Shown: positions 36,701 to 45,556, counted from the stretch's first letter. The stretch: 64,000 nucleotides of DNA from VXYL01 sp965199945 (GCA_965199945.1 OZ241354.1:806001-870000); one strand, 5' to 3'. A program made the numbers and translations. Notes: generated by a model from the sequence alone, not told the origin.

Positions 36701-37188
36701 TCGATGAACGCATCCTCGTCGACCCCCCGGGTCGCCGCGCCAATCCCCTGCGCGACGGCCAGCGCGGCTGCCATGGAGAGCCAAGTGGTCGCCGCAAGCG
36801 CGAGAGTCCGCCCTCCGAGCAGCATCAAGTTCGACGCCGGACGAATTGCCACGGCATCCGCCATGCCGTGAAAGCGAGACGCGATGAGAAGCGCGCCGCC
36901 GAGAGCCAGAACCAGCAAGTAGATGCCGAAACGCGACATGAAGAACAGGGGACCAAGAAACCCGACGAGCGGGTACTCGGCGGAGTACACGCCATGCAAT
37001 TGGCTGCCGAGGACGAACGCAAGCGTCGTTGCGCCGACGAGAAGAAGGAGGAAGACGCGCACGCCAGCGGAACGCCAGAGTTCCCGCATCTCCGAGCGAA
37101 AGATGGCGAGCATTGCGTTCGTCGAGGCGGGAGCTTGCCGGGCAAGTTCTCCAATGCCCCGCCACAGGCGTCCCACGCGGCTATGCAT
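33745..37188 (-). CDS. Permease fused to M1-aminopeptidase-like domain, with C-terminal golvesin-like domain
   Basis: 1147 residues. The N-terminal 290 residues are an ABC-2-type membrane part (helices from about 44-290, 'FLLLLVGATTLAFVLG'). A large periplasmic region resembling the M1 metallopeptidase beta-sandwich and catalytic domain follows (300-760). The zinc motif HEXXH that M1 enzymes need is not seen where expected: the region reads 'VREVAFPTAHFKALADL'. The last 90 residues ('GAHLRFLGSYEMVLRT' to 'VTNRTLGGIVLFDAIRW') fit a golvesin/Xly carbohydrate-binding-like fold. Related permease/M1 fusions have an ATPase neighbour; none is here. GlnD and CaiB genes lie beyond. An avidin gene starts 16 bp upstream. 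Confidence 0.72.
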   Translation of the reverse strand: MHSRVGRLWRGIGELARQAPASTNAMLAIFRSEMRELWRSAGVRVFLLLLVGATTLAFVLGSQLHGVYSAEYPLVGFLGPLFFMSRFGIYLLVLALGGALLIASRFHGMADAVAIRPASNLMLLGGRTLALAATTWLSMAAALAVAQGIGAATRGVDEDAFIEPFSIACFLVVDALPATMFWCALVVLLHVVLRRHLLVILAGLTLLALFWSALSLPAWVQSTVVPVVALQRHVSEITPWFVDVWTVLQRGSMLSCGAGALMLAARLHRRREDSRSSRLLPGALFALVGSLGLGCVALHEAERNDRREKWAAAHERASRASVGFDVEGVAGQVLIEPGVELGIDIVLRLNMHRNLQALVFSLNPAMRIADVRVAQQEAAFRHEDGLLTVDLSAPVAAGATLTLGVVASGVPDSDFAYLDSAVDPRRVAGSNSIRLLGTEALIFDRAYMALMPATFWLPAAGANYGREYGREDSSRRPTDFFNVDLAVDVPATWHVAGGFREQANEAGEESQWRFRYRPAAPVDEVGLFAAAFDRRVLQAGNVEIELLFHPAHLRNVDLFAESKDVVASYATEILAHVESQGIGYPYASLSVVEVPAYLRSYRGGWRMEPALRLPGIVGVREVAFPTAHFKALADLIDSAIDAPEAAANAKAGHLITYSRQAGLLRGLANSFLNTVAGAGGDDALALDLLCLDLADRLLPRQNSARAESARLFNKDGSPALLVEMLSSLPGGARSVLRDLLARYDPAADRPMVWDRLTSGGVGADASRTIETLGVLALRVGKAAQAIVDAHGQGRSAALLSALRTRYAGRTFTVANLIAVADSIDLPVASLLDPWLHGNTLPGFVASSAKTVRLRDDESGPRYQARLHVHNERDAPGLVALSADRHRFIDSTSPVVVDGLASVELEWVGSEPPDVLWLHPYLSANRHPFAMQVGEVVVQPASLADAHFGARTSDWRPAQELGVIVDDLDPGFAVETDAEARWRFKLSDLTVARTLDQGLLLYERERSVLRRNTWHREVVPTAWGRYRRTIALAQAGDGGARAVASTRLPSRGPWKLAFHVPLPPPPDFPGERAPGAHLRFLGSYEMVLRTAKGDTSIEFDGRAANFGWNALGTFDMPAGEVQLVVTNRTLGGIVLFDAIRWRQSEPSS

Positions 37189-37203
37189 GTCGCGGCGCCT
37201 GCG

Positions 37204-37557
37204 TCAGCCGATCCTCTCGAAACGGTCGGCGTTCACCAGGAAGGTGTTCCAAGGCTGGGTGGGCTTGGTGAGCGCGGCGTCCTCGAAGGTGCGCGCGAGG
37301 ACCCAGACGGTGTGCAGCACGTCGCCCTGCAGGCGGCCGGTGAAGTTGGAGATGGAATGCAGGTCGGCGTCGCCGTCCGCGAAGTTCACCGCGAACGCCA
37401 CCAGTTCGCCGTTGACCGTGCCCTGCACCGGGTAGCGGCGCCCCCTGGCGGCGCGGCCCTTGGTCGAGAGGAAAGTGCCGGTGAAGGCGCCGTCGCGCAC
37501 CTCGTCGATGCGCAGGACGGAGCCGTTCTGGTTCTCCCAATCGCCGCGAAGCGCCAT
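37204..37557 (-). CDS. Avidin/streptavidin family biotin-binding protein
   Basis: 117 residues, the length of one avidin barrel. Landmarks match streptavidin: WENQNGS (N23 and S27), TGTFLS (Y43 becomes Phe, S45 kept), 'YPVQGTVNGE', HSISNFTG (S88 kept, T90 as Ser, W92 as Phe as in avidin), HTVWVL (W108), QPWNTF (W120) and NADRF (D128). Most biotin contacts are therefore kept. No signal peptide is visible from the ATG at 37557, so it may be cytoplasmic, or the true start may be upstream in the CaiB 3' end. It sits 32 bp after the CaiB-type CoA-transferase stop and 16 bp before the permease/M1 gene, in one operon direction. Biotin sequestration or another ligand role is inferred. Confidence 0.88.
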   Translation of the reverse strand: MALRGDWENQNGSVLRIDEVRDGAFTGTFLSTKGRAARGRRYPVQGTVNGELVAFAVNFADGDADLHSISNFTGRLQGDVLHTVWVLARTFEDAALTKPTQPWNTFLVNADRFERIG

Positions 37558-37589
37558 GTTCGGCGTGGGGCCCTCGGCGTGGACGGGAT

Positions 37590-38807
37590 CTAGCCGAAGC
37601 GCGCCGCGTCGCCGATCACGCCGGCGTCGCGCAGCGGGGCGAGCTCCGCCTCGCCGAGGCCGAGTTCTTCGGCCAGCACGGCGTCGGTGTGTTCGCCGAG
37701 CCTTGGCGGGCGGGTCATGGGCACTTCGGATGCCGAGAGGCGCGGTGCGAAGCCGAGCATCGGCACTTTGCCATGCACCGGCAGTTCCATATCGTGGACG
37801 AAGCCGCGCGCCGCAAGGTGCTTGTCGTGGTGCAGTTCGCCGGTATCGAGACAGGCCGAGCAGGGCACGCCGGCCGAGGCGATGGCCTCCATGGCCTCGT
37901 ACTTGGTGTGGGCGCGGGTGTAGTCGGCGACGATTTCGTAGAGCGCGTCGCCGTTCTCGATGCGCCCGCGGGTGGTCTTGAAGCGTTCGTCGATGAGCAG
38001 ATCGGCGCGGTCGATGGCGGCGCACAGGCCGTCCCAGTGGGATTGATTGACCGGCATCAGATAGATGTAGTCGTTGGGGCCGAAGGGCTTGCAGGGATAG
38101 ATGTTCACCGGCGGCAGGCCGCCGGCGTTGCCGTTGCGCGGCGTGGCCTTGGTGCCCCAGGCGGAACCGATGTAGGCGCGGGTGCGCACGTAGTAGGCCA
38201 TCGCTTCCTGCATGGAAAGCTCCACTTCCTGCCCCTTGCCGGTGCGCAGCTTCTGCACGTACGCGGCGAGAATCGCCATCGCCGCCTGCACGCCGGTGCC
38301 GGAATCGCCGGTGGTGGGGCCGGGCATCATCGGCGGGCCGTCCGCCTCGCCGGTGATGGAAAACGCGCCAGCGGCGGCTTGCGCCACCATGTCCATGCAG
38401 CGGAATCCGGCGTAGGGGCCGCTCGTGCCGAAGCCCTTGATGCGGGCGTAGATCAACCCCGGATTGCGCTCGCGCAGCGTCTCGTAGCCGATGTCGAGCC
38501 GCTCGATGACGCCCGGGCCGTAGTTCTCCACGAAGACGTCGAACTTCGGCACCAGGCGCAAGAGCAGGTCGCGCCCCCCTTCGCTGCGCAGATCCAGCGC
38601 CACGCTGCGCTTGTTGGCGTTCCAAGCGCAGAAGTAGGCCGAGTAGTCCTTGTTCTCGGAACGCCCCACGCCGCGCCCGGGATCGCCGTACTCGGGCGCT
38701 TCCACCTTCACGACGTCCGCCCCCAGCCACGCCAGCGCCTGGGTACACGAGGTGCCGGCTTCGTACTGGGTCATGTCGAGGATGCGTACACCGTCCAACG
38801 CCGCCAT
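37590..38807 (-). CDS. CaiB/BaiF family CoA-transferase
   Basis: 405 residues. Family III CoA-transferase: 'VRILDMTQYEAGTSCTQALAWLGADVVKVEAPE' at the N-terminus, 'NANKRSVALDLRSEGGRDLL', 'RIKGFGTSGPY', and the catalytic Asp context 'GDSGTGVQAAMAI' near residue 170. It transfers CoA between organic acids (carnitine, formyl/oxalyl or succinyl types); the substrate is not evident. Start at 38807 with a divergent map gene 105 bp away. It is the first gene of the minus-strand operon with the avidin and permease/M1 genes. Confidence 0.9.
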   Translation of the reverse strand: MAALDGVRILDMTQYEAGTSCTQALAWLGADVVKVEAPEYGDPGRGVGRSENKDYSAYFCAWNANKRSVALDLRSEGGRDLLLRLVPKFDVFVENYGPGVIERLDIGYETLRERNPGLIYARIKGFGTSGPYAGFRCMDMVAQAAAGAFSITGEADGPPMMPGPTTGDSGTGVQAAMAILAAYVQKLRTGKGQEVELSMQEAMAYYVRTRAYIGSAWGTKATPRNGNAGGLPPVNIYPCKPFGPNDYIYLMPVNQSHWDGLCAAIDRADLLIDERFKTTRGRIENGDALYEIVADYTRAHTKYEAMEAIASAGVPCSACLDTGELHHDKHLAARGFVHDMELPVHGKVPMLGFAPRLSASEVPMTRPPRLGEHTDAVLAEELGLGEAELAPLRDAGVIGDAARFG

Positions 38808-38912
38808 GGCTGCTCCTTCGTGCGCCTGTGGTGCGAGTAGTGTAGCGCTTCGGATGGGCTGCGTTTCGCGGGAACTCGCGCCAAGGCGTTCATTCGGCGA
38901 TACTCCCAGTCC

Positions 38913-39704
38913 ATGCCGCCGTTGCCCAAGACAGCCGACGAAGTCGCCAAGATGCGCGTCGCCGGGCGCTTGGCGGCAAGCGTTCTGGAGATGATCGGCG
39001 CGCACGTGCGCCCGGGGGTCAGCACCGAGGCGCTGGACCGCATCTGCCACGACTACATCGTCGACGAACTCGACTGCATCCCGGCGCCGCTGAACTACAC
39101 CAACGCGCCGGGGCAGCCGCCGTTTCCGAAATCCATCTGCACGTCCGTCAACCACGTGGTCTGCCACGGCATTCCCTCGCCGAAGAAAGTGCTCAAGCGC
39201 GGCGACGTGATGAACATCGACGTCACCGTCATCAAGGACGGCTACCATGGCGACACCAGCAAGATGTTCTGCGTCGGCGAAGTGAGCGTGCTGGCGCGGC
39301 GGCTCGTGGACGTCACCCAGGAGTGTCTCTACGCCGGCATTCGCGCCGTGCGCCCAGGCGCCCACCTCGGCGACATCGGCTACGCCATCGCCCGCCACGC
39401 CCGCGCCCATCGCTTCTCCGTGGTGCGCGAGTTCTGCGGCCACGGCATCGGCGCGGTGTTCCACGACGAGCCGCAGATCATGCACTACGGCAAGCGTGGC
39501 GAAGGGGTCGAAATCGAACAGGGCATGACCTTCACCGTGGAACCGATGATCAACGCCGGCCGGCGCCACATCCGCATGCTGCCGGACCAGTGGACGGCGG
39601 TGACCAAGGACCACAAGCTGTCCGCGCAGTGGGAGCACACGCTGCTCGTCACCGCCGACGGCGTGGAAGTGCTGACGCTGCGCGAAGAGGAGGACTTCGC
39701 GTGA
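38913..39704 (+). CDS. map: Methionine aminopeptidase, type I
   Basis: 263 residues. Removes the N-terminal Met from nascent proteins with a di-metal site. The five ligands are recognisable: D in 'MNIDVTVIKDGYHGDTS' (two Asp), H in 'FCGHGIG', E in 'TVEPMI' and E near the end in 'QWEHTLLVT'. 'VCHGIP' carries the substrate His. It leads the map-glnD-dapC-dapE operon usual in gammaproteobacteria. A GTGA overlap couples it to glnD. Confidence 0.96.
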   Translation: MPPLPKTADEVAKMRVAGRLAASVLEMIGAHVRPGVSTEALDRICHDYIVDELDCIPAPLNYTNAPGQPPFPKSICTSVNHVVCHGIPSPKKVLKRGDVMNIDVTVIKDGYHGDTSKMFCVGEVSVLARRLVDVTQECLYAGIRAVRPGAHLGDIGYAIARHARAHRFSVVREFCGHGIGAVFHDEPQIMHYGKRGEGVEIEQGMTFTVEPMINAGRRHIRMLPDQWTAVTKDHKLSAQWEHTLLVTADGVEVLTLREEEDFA

Positions 39705-42382
39705 AAGGCGGGCCGCCCGCCAAGCTGGACGTGCAGGATCTGCGGCGGCGCATTCGCCAAGCCGACGCGGCGCTTGCCGAGCGCTTCTGGGGCGGCGACG
39801 ACGTGACGGGGCTGCTCGGCGAGCGCGCGCGCTTCATCGACGCCTTCCTGGCCGAGATCTGGCAGCACTGGTTCCCCCACGACGCCGATCTGGCGCTGTT
39901 CGCCGTCGGCGGCTACGGGCGCGGCGAACTGCACCCCCATTCGGACATCGACCTGCTGATTCTCGTCCGCAAGCCGGCCGGGGTGAAGGAAGAGATCGCC
40001 GCCTTCGTGCGCCTGCTGTGGGACTTGCGGCTGGACATCGGCCACAGCGTGCGCACCCTCGCCGACTGCCGGCGCGAGGCCGCCCAGGACATCAGCGTCG
40101 CCACGACGATGCTCGAACGGCGGCGCTTGGCCGGTTCGGCACGGCTGGCGGCGAAGCTCGACAAGCTGCTCGCCAAGCGCACCTTCTGGCCGAGCCGCCG
40201 CTTCTTCCACGCCAAGCGGCAGGAGCAGAACGAGCGCCATGCGCAGTTCAACGACGTGGACTACGACCTCGAACCCAACATCAAGAGCTCCCCGGGCGGC
40301 TTGCGCGACATCCAGACCGTGCTGTGGATCACCCAGCGGCACTTGGGCGGCACGCGGGACCGCGCCGAGGGCGAGGCGCCGGGCCGGCAGCTCGCCGAGT
40401 TGGAGGACGGCGGCTTCCTGACGCGGCTGGAGTGCCAATGGCTGCTCGACGGCCGGCGCTTCCTGTGGCGCGTGCGCTTCGGCCTGCACATCGTCGCCGG
40501 GCGGCGCGAGGACCGCCTGCTGTTCGACCACCAGCGCGAGCTGGCGAAGCGCTTCGGCTACCGCGACAGCGACGGCCAGCTGGCCGTCGAGCGGTTCATG
40601 CACGACTACTACCGCCACGTGCTGCTGCTGCGCGAGGTGAACGACATCCTGCTGCAGCACTTCGAGGAAGCGATCCTCGGCGCTGGCGCTAGGAAGAAGC
40701 CGCGCATCGAGCCGATCAACGCGCGCTTCCGAATTCACAACGACTACATCGAGGCGGCGAGCGACGGCGTCTTCGCCGCGCACCCGCCGGCCTTGATGGA
40801 AATGTTCGTGCTGATGGCCAACCGCCGCGACATCGCCGGCGTGCGCGCCGCCACCATCCGCCTGGTGCGCGAGCACCTGCATCTGATCGACGACGACTTC
40901 CGGCGCGACGCGCGGGTCTGCGCCAGCTTCCTCGCGCTCCTGCGCGCCCCCTACACGCTGGTGAGCCAGCTGACGCGAATGCGCCGCTACGGCATCCTCG
41001 GCCGCTACATCCCGGAGTTCGGGCGCGTGGTCGGGCAGATGCAGCACGACCTCTTCCACATCTATACGGTCGATGCCCACACCATGATGGTGCTGCGCCA
41101 GATGCGGCGCTTCCTGCAGCCCGCCGCCCAGGAGCACTTTCCGCTGGCGGCGCGGGTGGTGCGCCGACTGCCGAAGATCGAGCTGCTCTACATCGCCGGC
41201 CTGTTCCACGACATCGGCAAGGGGCGCGGCGGCGACCACTCCGATCTCGGCGCCGAAGACGCGGCGCTCTTCTGCCAGCGCCACGGCCTCGACGCCGACG
41301 ACTGCGCCCTGGTGGCGTGGCTGGTGCGCGAACACTTGACCATGTCCGCCACGGCGCAGCGCAAGGACATCGCCGACCCGGACGTCGTCAACGAGTTCGC
41401 GCGGCTGGTCGAAAACGAAACGCGCCTGGACTACCTCTGCGCCCTCACCGTCGCGGACATCAACGCCACCAATCCGACGCTGTGGAACAGTTGGCGGGAG
41501 ACCTTGATGGGCCAGCTCTACGAGGGCACCCGCCAAGCCCTGCAGCGCGGCCTGGACACCCCGGCGGAACGCGGCGCCAAGGCCCAGGCGTGCCGCGACG
41601 CGGCGCTTCTGGAACTCGCCGGCGGCATCGGCGAGAAACGCGCCCTGGACATCTGGCAGGGCGCCGACGACGGCTTCTTCCTGCATCATTCGGCAGCCCA
41701 GGTGGCGGCCATCACGCGCGCGATCGACGGCCACGACCTGCGCCAAGGCCCGTTGGTGACGCTGCTCGAACTCGACGGCAGCGCACATGACTCCTCGAGC
41801 GCCGGCGGCGCCACGGAAGTGTTCCTGTACGCCGAAGACCGCGACAATCTGTTCGCGGACAGCGTGGCCGCCCTCGACGCCGCCGAGCTGCACGTCGCCG
41901 CGGCGCTCGTCTCCACCGGCGCGTTCGGCAAGTGCTTCAACGCCTACGTGGTGCTCACCGGCGACGGCCAGCGGCTCGCCGTGGGCGAGGACGGGGAACG
42001 TCTGGCAAGCCGCTTGGCCAAGGCCATCGCCGCCGGCCGCGGCGCTGCAAGACGCCCGTCGCGGCGCGTCTCGCGGCAGCTCAAGCACTTCGTGCTGCCG
42101 ACCGACGTGCGTTTGGACACGGCCCTCGGCGCCCGCACCTCGACCCTGCGCGTGGAGGCGTCCGACCGCCCCGGGCTGCTGGCCGCGCTCGGCAGCCTGT
42201 TCGTGGAACTGCGCGTCAACGTCCACGGCGCGCGCATCACCACCCTTGGCGAGCGCGTCGAAGACGTCTTCGAGATCACCAACCGCAGCGGCCGAGCCAT
42301 CACCCACAGCGGCTACGCGCAGACCATCACCGAGACCATCCGCCGCCGGCTCGACGAACAGATCGCCCTGTCGGCGGCTTGA
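39701..42382 (+). CDS. glnD: [Protein-PII] uridylyltransferase / uridylyl-removing enzyme
   Basis: 893 residues. Senses glutamine and (de)uridylylates PII to control nitrogen metabolism. Domains: nucleotidyltransferase with GGYGRGELHPHSDIDLLIL at about 69-90 (G-S/x-D-x-D), GlnD middle helical domain, HD phosphohydrolase with 'HDIGKGRGGDHSDLG' at about 501, and two C-terminal ACT domains (about 703-775 and 817-885). Starts with GTG overlapping the map stop (GTGA). Length is normal for the family, and all catalytic motifs are intact. Confidence 0.96.
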   Translation: MKGGPPAKLDVQDLRRRIRQADAALAERFWGGDDVTGLLGERARFIDAFLAEIWQHWFPHDADLALFAVGGYGRGELHPHSDIDLLILVRKPAGVKEEIAAFVRLLWDLRLDIGHSVRTLADCRREAAQDISVATTMLERRRLAGSARLAAKLDKLLAKRTFWPSRRFFHAKRQEQNERHAQFNDVDYDLEPNIKSSPGGLRDIQTVLWITQRHLGGTRDRAEGEAPGRQLAELEDGGFLTRLECQWLLDGRRFLWRVRFGLHIVAGRREDRLLFDHQRELAKRFGYRDSDGQLAVERFMHDYYRHVLLLREVNDILLQHFEEAILGAGARKKPRIEPINARFRIHNDYIEAASDGVFAAHPPALMEMFVLMANRRDIAGVRAATIRLVREHLHLIDDDFRRDARVCASFLALLRAPYTLVSQLTRMRRYGILGRYIPEFGRVVGQMQHDLFHIYTVDAHTMMVLRQMRRFLQPAAQEHFPLAARVVRRLPKIELLYIAGLFHDIGKGRGGDHSDLGAEDAALFCQRHGLDADDCALVAWLVREHLTMSATAQRKDIADPDVVNEFARLVENETRLDYLCALTVADINATNPTLWNSWRETLMGQLYEGTRQALQRGLDTPAERGAKAQACRDAALLELAGGIGEKRALDIWQGADDGFFLHHSAAQVAAITRAIDGHDLRQGPLVTLLELDGSAHDSSSAGGATEVFLYAEDRDNLFADSVAALDAAELHVAAALVSTGAFGKCFNAYVVLTGDGQRLAVGEDGERLASRLAKAIAAGRGAARRPSRRVSRQLKHFVLPTDVRLDTALGARTSTLRVEASDRPGLLAALGSLFVELRVNVHGARITTLGERVEDVFEITNRSGRAITHSGYAQTITETIRRRLDEQIALSAA

Positions 42383-42410
42383 TAAAGCAGCACTTCCACG
42401 AGCGCGCATC

Positions 42411-43592
42411 GTGAATCCGCACCTCGACCGCCTGCCGGCGTATCCCTTCGAGCGCCTGAACGCGCTGCTCGACGGCTTGACGCCGAGCCCGCGCCATGCG
42501 CGCACGTCGCTCTCCATCGGCGAGCCGAAGCACGCCGCGCCGGATTTCGTGGTGGCGGCGCTTGCCGAAGCGAGCGAGCTGCGGCGCGGCCTCGCCGCCT
42601 ATCCGCCAACCCGCGGCAGCGAAGGGCTACGCAGCGCGATCGCCGCGTGGCTGGGGCGGCGCTTCGGCGTCGCGGTGGACGCCGCCACCGAGGTGCTGCC
42701 GGTGAACGGCACCCGGGAGGCGCTCTTCTCCTTCGGCCAGGCGGTGCTCAGCGGCCGCCCCGGCAGCCGCGTGCTGATGCCCAATCCGTTCTACCAGATA
42801 TACGAGGGCGCAGCACTCTTGCGCGGGGCGACGCCGCACTATGTGGAGGCGACGCGCATGCCGGACTTCGAGAGCGTGCCGGAAGAGGTGTGGCGCAATG
42901 CCGAGTTGGTGTACGTCTGCAATCCAGGCAATCCGAGTGGCGAAGTGCTTGGCGAAGCGCAGCTTGCGGCCCTCGTGCGGCGCGCCCACGAGCACGATTT
43001 CGTGGTGGCGGCGGACGAATGCTATTCGGAGATCTACCGCGACGAAGCCGCGCCGCCGCCGAGCCTGCTGCAGGCCGCGGCCAACGCCGGCTTCGGCAAA
43101 TCGCGCTGCATGGTCTTCAACAGCCTGTCCAAGCGCTCCAATCTGCCTGGCCTGCGCTCCGGATTCGTGGCTGGCGACCCTGAACTGATCGCCCGCTACT
43201 ACCACTACCGCACCTACCACGGCTGCGCCATGCCAGCGCATGTCGCCCATGCAAGCCAGCTGGCCTGGAACGACGAATCCCACGTCGTCGCCAACCGCGC
43301 CGCCTACCGCGCCAAGTTCGACGCGGTGCTGCCCATTCTGGCGCCGGCCCTTGGAATCGAGGCACCGGCGGGCGGGTTCTACCTGTGGCCGCGCACGCCG
43401 GTGGACGGCGAGACCTTCGCGGCGCGATTGTTCGAGCGCGAGCACATCGTCGTCCTGCCCGGCGCCTACCTCGGGCGCGACTGCAACGGCGCCAACCCGG
43501 GCGCAGACCGCGTGCGCATCGCCCTCGTGGCGCCGCTCGGCGAGTGCGTTGAGGCGGCGCAGCGGCTTGCCGGCTTCGCCCGGACGCTTTGA
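42411..43592 (+). CDS. dapC: Succinyldiaminopimelate transaminase
   Basis: 393 residues from GTG. A class I PLP aminotransferase with the substrate-binding 'YPPTRGSEGLR', 'NPGNPSGEV', 'DECYSEIY' and the PLP lysine in SLSKRSNLPGLRSGF near residue 240. It converts N-succinyl-2-amino-6-oxopimelate to N-succinyl-LL-2,6-diaminopimelate in lysine and peptidoglycan biosynthesis. Position between glnD and dapE is the Pseudomonas-like order and supports DapC rather than another aminotransferase. Gap to dapE is 9 bp. Confidence 0.92.
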   Translation: MNPHLDRLPAYPFERLNALLDGLTPSPRHARTSLSIGEPKHAAPDFVVAALAEASELRRGLAAYPPTRGSEGLRSAIAAWLGRRFGVAVDAATEVLPVNGTREALFSFGQAVLSGRPGSRVLMPNPFYQIYEGAALLRGATPHYVEATRMPDFESVPEEVWRNAELVYVCNPGNPSGEVLGEAQLAALVRRAHEHDFVVAADECYSEIYRDEAAPPPSLLQAAANAGFGKSRCMVFNSLSKRSNLPGLRSGFVAGDPELIARYYHYRTYHGCAMPAHVAHASQLAWNDESHVVANRAAYRAKFDAVLPILAPALGIEAPAGGFYLWPRTPVDGETFAARLFEREHIVVLPGAYLGRDCNGANPGADRVRIALVAPLGECVEAAQRLAGFARTL

Positions 43593-43601
43593 GCGGCGGC
43601 C

Positions 43602-44747
43602 ATGTCGGACGCATTGCAGCTGGACGTTCTGGCGCTCACCGAAGCGCTGATGCGCCGGCCGTCCGTCTCGCCCCGGGACGAAGGCTGCCAGGCGCTGCTC
43701 ATCGAACGCTTGGCGCGCGCCGGCTTCGCCGTCGAACGGATGCCCTTCGGCGACGTGAGCAACTTCTACGCGACACACGGCGCCGGCGAACCGACGCTGG
43801 TCTTCGCCGGGCATACGGACGTGGTGCCGCCGGGGCCGGAGGACGCCTGGCACTCGCCGCCCTTCGAGCCGACTGTGCGCGACGGTTTTCTCTTTGGGCG
43901 CGGCGCCGCGGACATGAAATCGAGCCTGGCGGCGATGGTGGCCGCCGCCGAACGCTTCGTCGCCGCGCAGCCGAACCACCGCGGCACGCTGGCGTTTCTG
44001 GTCACCAGCGACGAAGAAGCGGAAGCCGTGGACGGCACCGTGCGGGTGATGGAGACGCTCGCGGAACGCGGCGCGGAGATCGACTTCTGCGTCGTGGGCG
44101 AGCCGTCGTCGAGCGAACGGCTGGGCGACGTGGTGCGCATCGGCCGGCGCGGCTCGCTGAGCGGCAGCGCGGTGGTCGAAGGCGTGCAAGGCCACGTCGC
44201 CTACCCGCAGCTGGCCGTCAACCCGATCCACAAGGCCGTCGGCGCACTGCACGAACTCGCGCAGCGGCGCTGGGACGAGGGCGACGAGGACTTTCCGCCG
44301 ACAACCTTCCAAGTCTCCAACATCAACGCCGGCACCGGCGCCGGCAACGTGGTGCCCGGCGAACTCTCCTGCCAGTTCAACTTCCGCTTCAGCCCCATGC
44401 AGCAGCCAGCGGCGCTGCGCGAGGCCGTGGCCAACGCCTTCGCCACAGCCGGCGCCGATTGCCGCATCGACTGGAAGCTCTCGGGCAACCCCTTCATCAC
44501 TCGCGGCGGCGCGCTCACGACGGCAATCCAGGAAGCCATCGCTGCGGTCACGGGGATCGCCACTCAGACTTCCACCTCCGGCGGCACGTCGGATGGACGC
44601 TTCATCGCGCCGACCGGCGCCCAGGTGGTGGAGTTCGGGCCCGTCAACGAGACGATCCACAAGGTGAACGAACGCGTTCGCATCGCCGACCTCGCGCCCT
44701 TGGCGCGCGTCTACGAACATGTCGCCGGAGCGCTGCTCGGGTCTTGA
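43602..44747 (+). CDS. dapE: Succinyl-diaminopimelate desuccinylase
   Basis: 381 residues. Zn-dependent M20 hydrolase that removes succinate to give LL-2,6-diaminopimelate. Ligands: H in 'FAGHTDVVPPG', D in 'GRGAADMKSS', E in 'TSDEEAEAVDGT' (general base Glu plus metal Glu), E in 'VGEPSSS' and H in 'NETIHKVNE' at the C-terminus. It follows dapC by 9 bp. Its TGA overlaps the TTG start of gspN. Full length. Confidence 0.96.
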   Translation: MSDALQLDVLALTEALMRRPSVSPRDEGCQALLIERLARAGFAVERMPFGDVSNFYATHGAGEPTLVFAGHTDVVPPGPEDAWHSPPFEPTVRDGFLFGRGAADMKSSLAAMVAAAERFVAAQPNHRGTLAFLVTSDEEAEAVDGTVRVMETLAERGAEIDFCVVGEPSSSERLGDVVRIGRRGSLSGSAVVEGVQGHVAYPQLAVNPIHKAVGALHELAQRRWDEGDEDFPPTTFQVSNINAGTGAGNVVPGELSCQFNFRFSPMQQPAALREAVANAFATAGADCRIDWKLSGNPFITRGGALTTAIQEAIAAVTGIATQTSTSGGTSDGRFIAPTGAQVVEFGPVNETIHKVNERVRIADLAPLARVYEHVAGALLGS

Positions 44748-45514
44748 AACTCGTTCGCTGGCTCCTGCTCGGCGTCTTCGCCACCGCGCTCTTCGGCATC
44801 GCGTTCGCTCCGGCGCGGGCAGTGGTGCCGTCCACGGCCGCGCTCGAAGACGTGCGCGGCCCGTGGTGGAACGGCGAAGCCAGCGTCCACGCCGACGGCG
44901 CGGCGCTTGGACGCTTGGCCTGGACGCTGGATGTCCGCGCCCTGTTCGCCGCCGAAGCGGCGCTGCATTGGCGCTTCGACAACGACGGCCGGCGTCTGGC
45001 CGGCCGCCTCGCTCGTGGCTTCTCGGGATTCGGCTTGGAGGCTGCCGGCGAGGTCTCGTCCGCCACCATCGACCATTTCGTCGCCGCCTACGACGTTGAC
45101 CTCGGCGGCGTCTTCGCAGTGGAGAATCTGCGTCTTCGCGCCGAGAGCGGTTCTTTACGGGTCAGCGGCGCGCTGCGCTGGAGCGGCGGACGAACCGTCT
45201 ACGGCGCTGGTCGGCAGCGCGGCGCAATCGACCTGCCGGCGATGCGGGCGACGCTGCATCTGGAGGGCGACGAAGCACTGCTCGCGGTGACCACGCCGGC
45301 CGCGCAACGCCTCGCCGAAGCCCGCCTGCAAGCCGACGGCTGGCTGCGCGCGCGGCTGGCAAAGCGCTTGCTGGCCCTGCTGGATGTCCCTTGGCCCGGC
45401 ACGTCCGCGGACGACGATTTCGTCCTCGACGTGGCCGAGCGCTGCTTCGAGCCCCCGCCGGAACCAAGCGGCCGCGGCCTAACGGTTCTTCTCGAAGGCG
45501 AGTTCATCTGCTGA
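44744..45514 (+). CDS. gspN: Type II secretion system protein N (GspN)
   Basis: 256 residues from a TTG overlapping the dapE stop (TTGA), so translation is coupled. One N-terminal helix (LLLGVFATALFGIAFAPARA) then a beta-rich domain with 'LEDVRGPWWNGEASV' and 'LRWSGGRTVYGAG', the GspN pattern of a bitopic inner-membrane protein. GspN assists the type II pseudopilus machinery. gspC and gspD are 0.7 kb downstream, but a minus-strand gene intervenes, so gspN is co-transcribed with the dap genes. Confidence 0.8.
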   Translation: MKLVRWLLLGVFATALFGIAFAPARAVVPSTAALEDVRGPWWNGEASVHADGAALGRLAWTLDVRALFAAEAALHWRFDNDGRRLAGRLARGFSGFGLEAAGEVSSATIDHFVAAYDVDLGGVFAVENLRLRAESGSLRVSGALRWSGGRTVYGAGRQRGAIDLPAMRATLHLEGDEALLAVTTPAAQRLAEARLQADGWLRARLAKRLLALLDVPWPGTSADDDFVLDVAERCFEPPPEPSGRGLTVLLEGEFIC

Positions 45515-45556
45515 CCGCGGCAACGAGGGGTGCGCGACGAATCCTCGCCGGCACGT

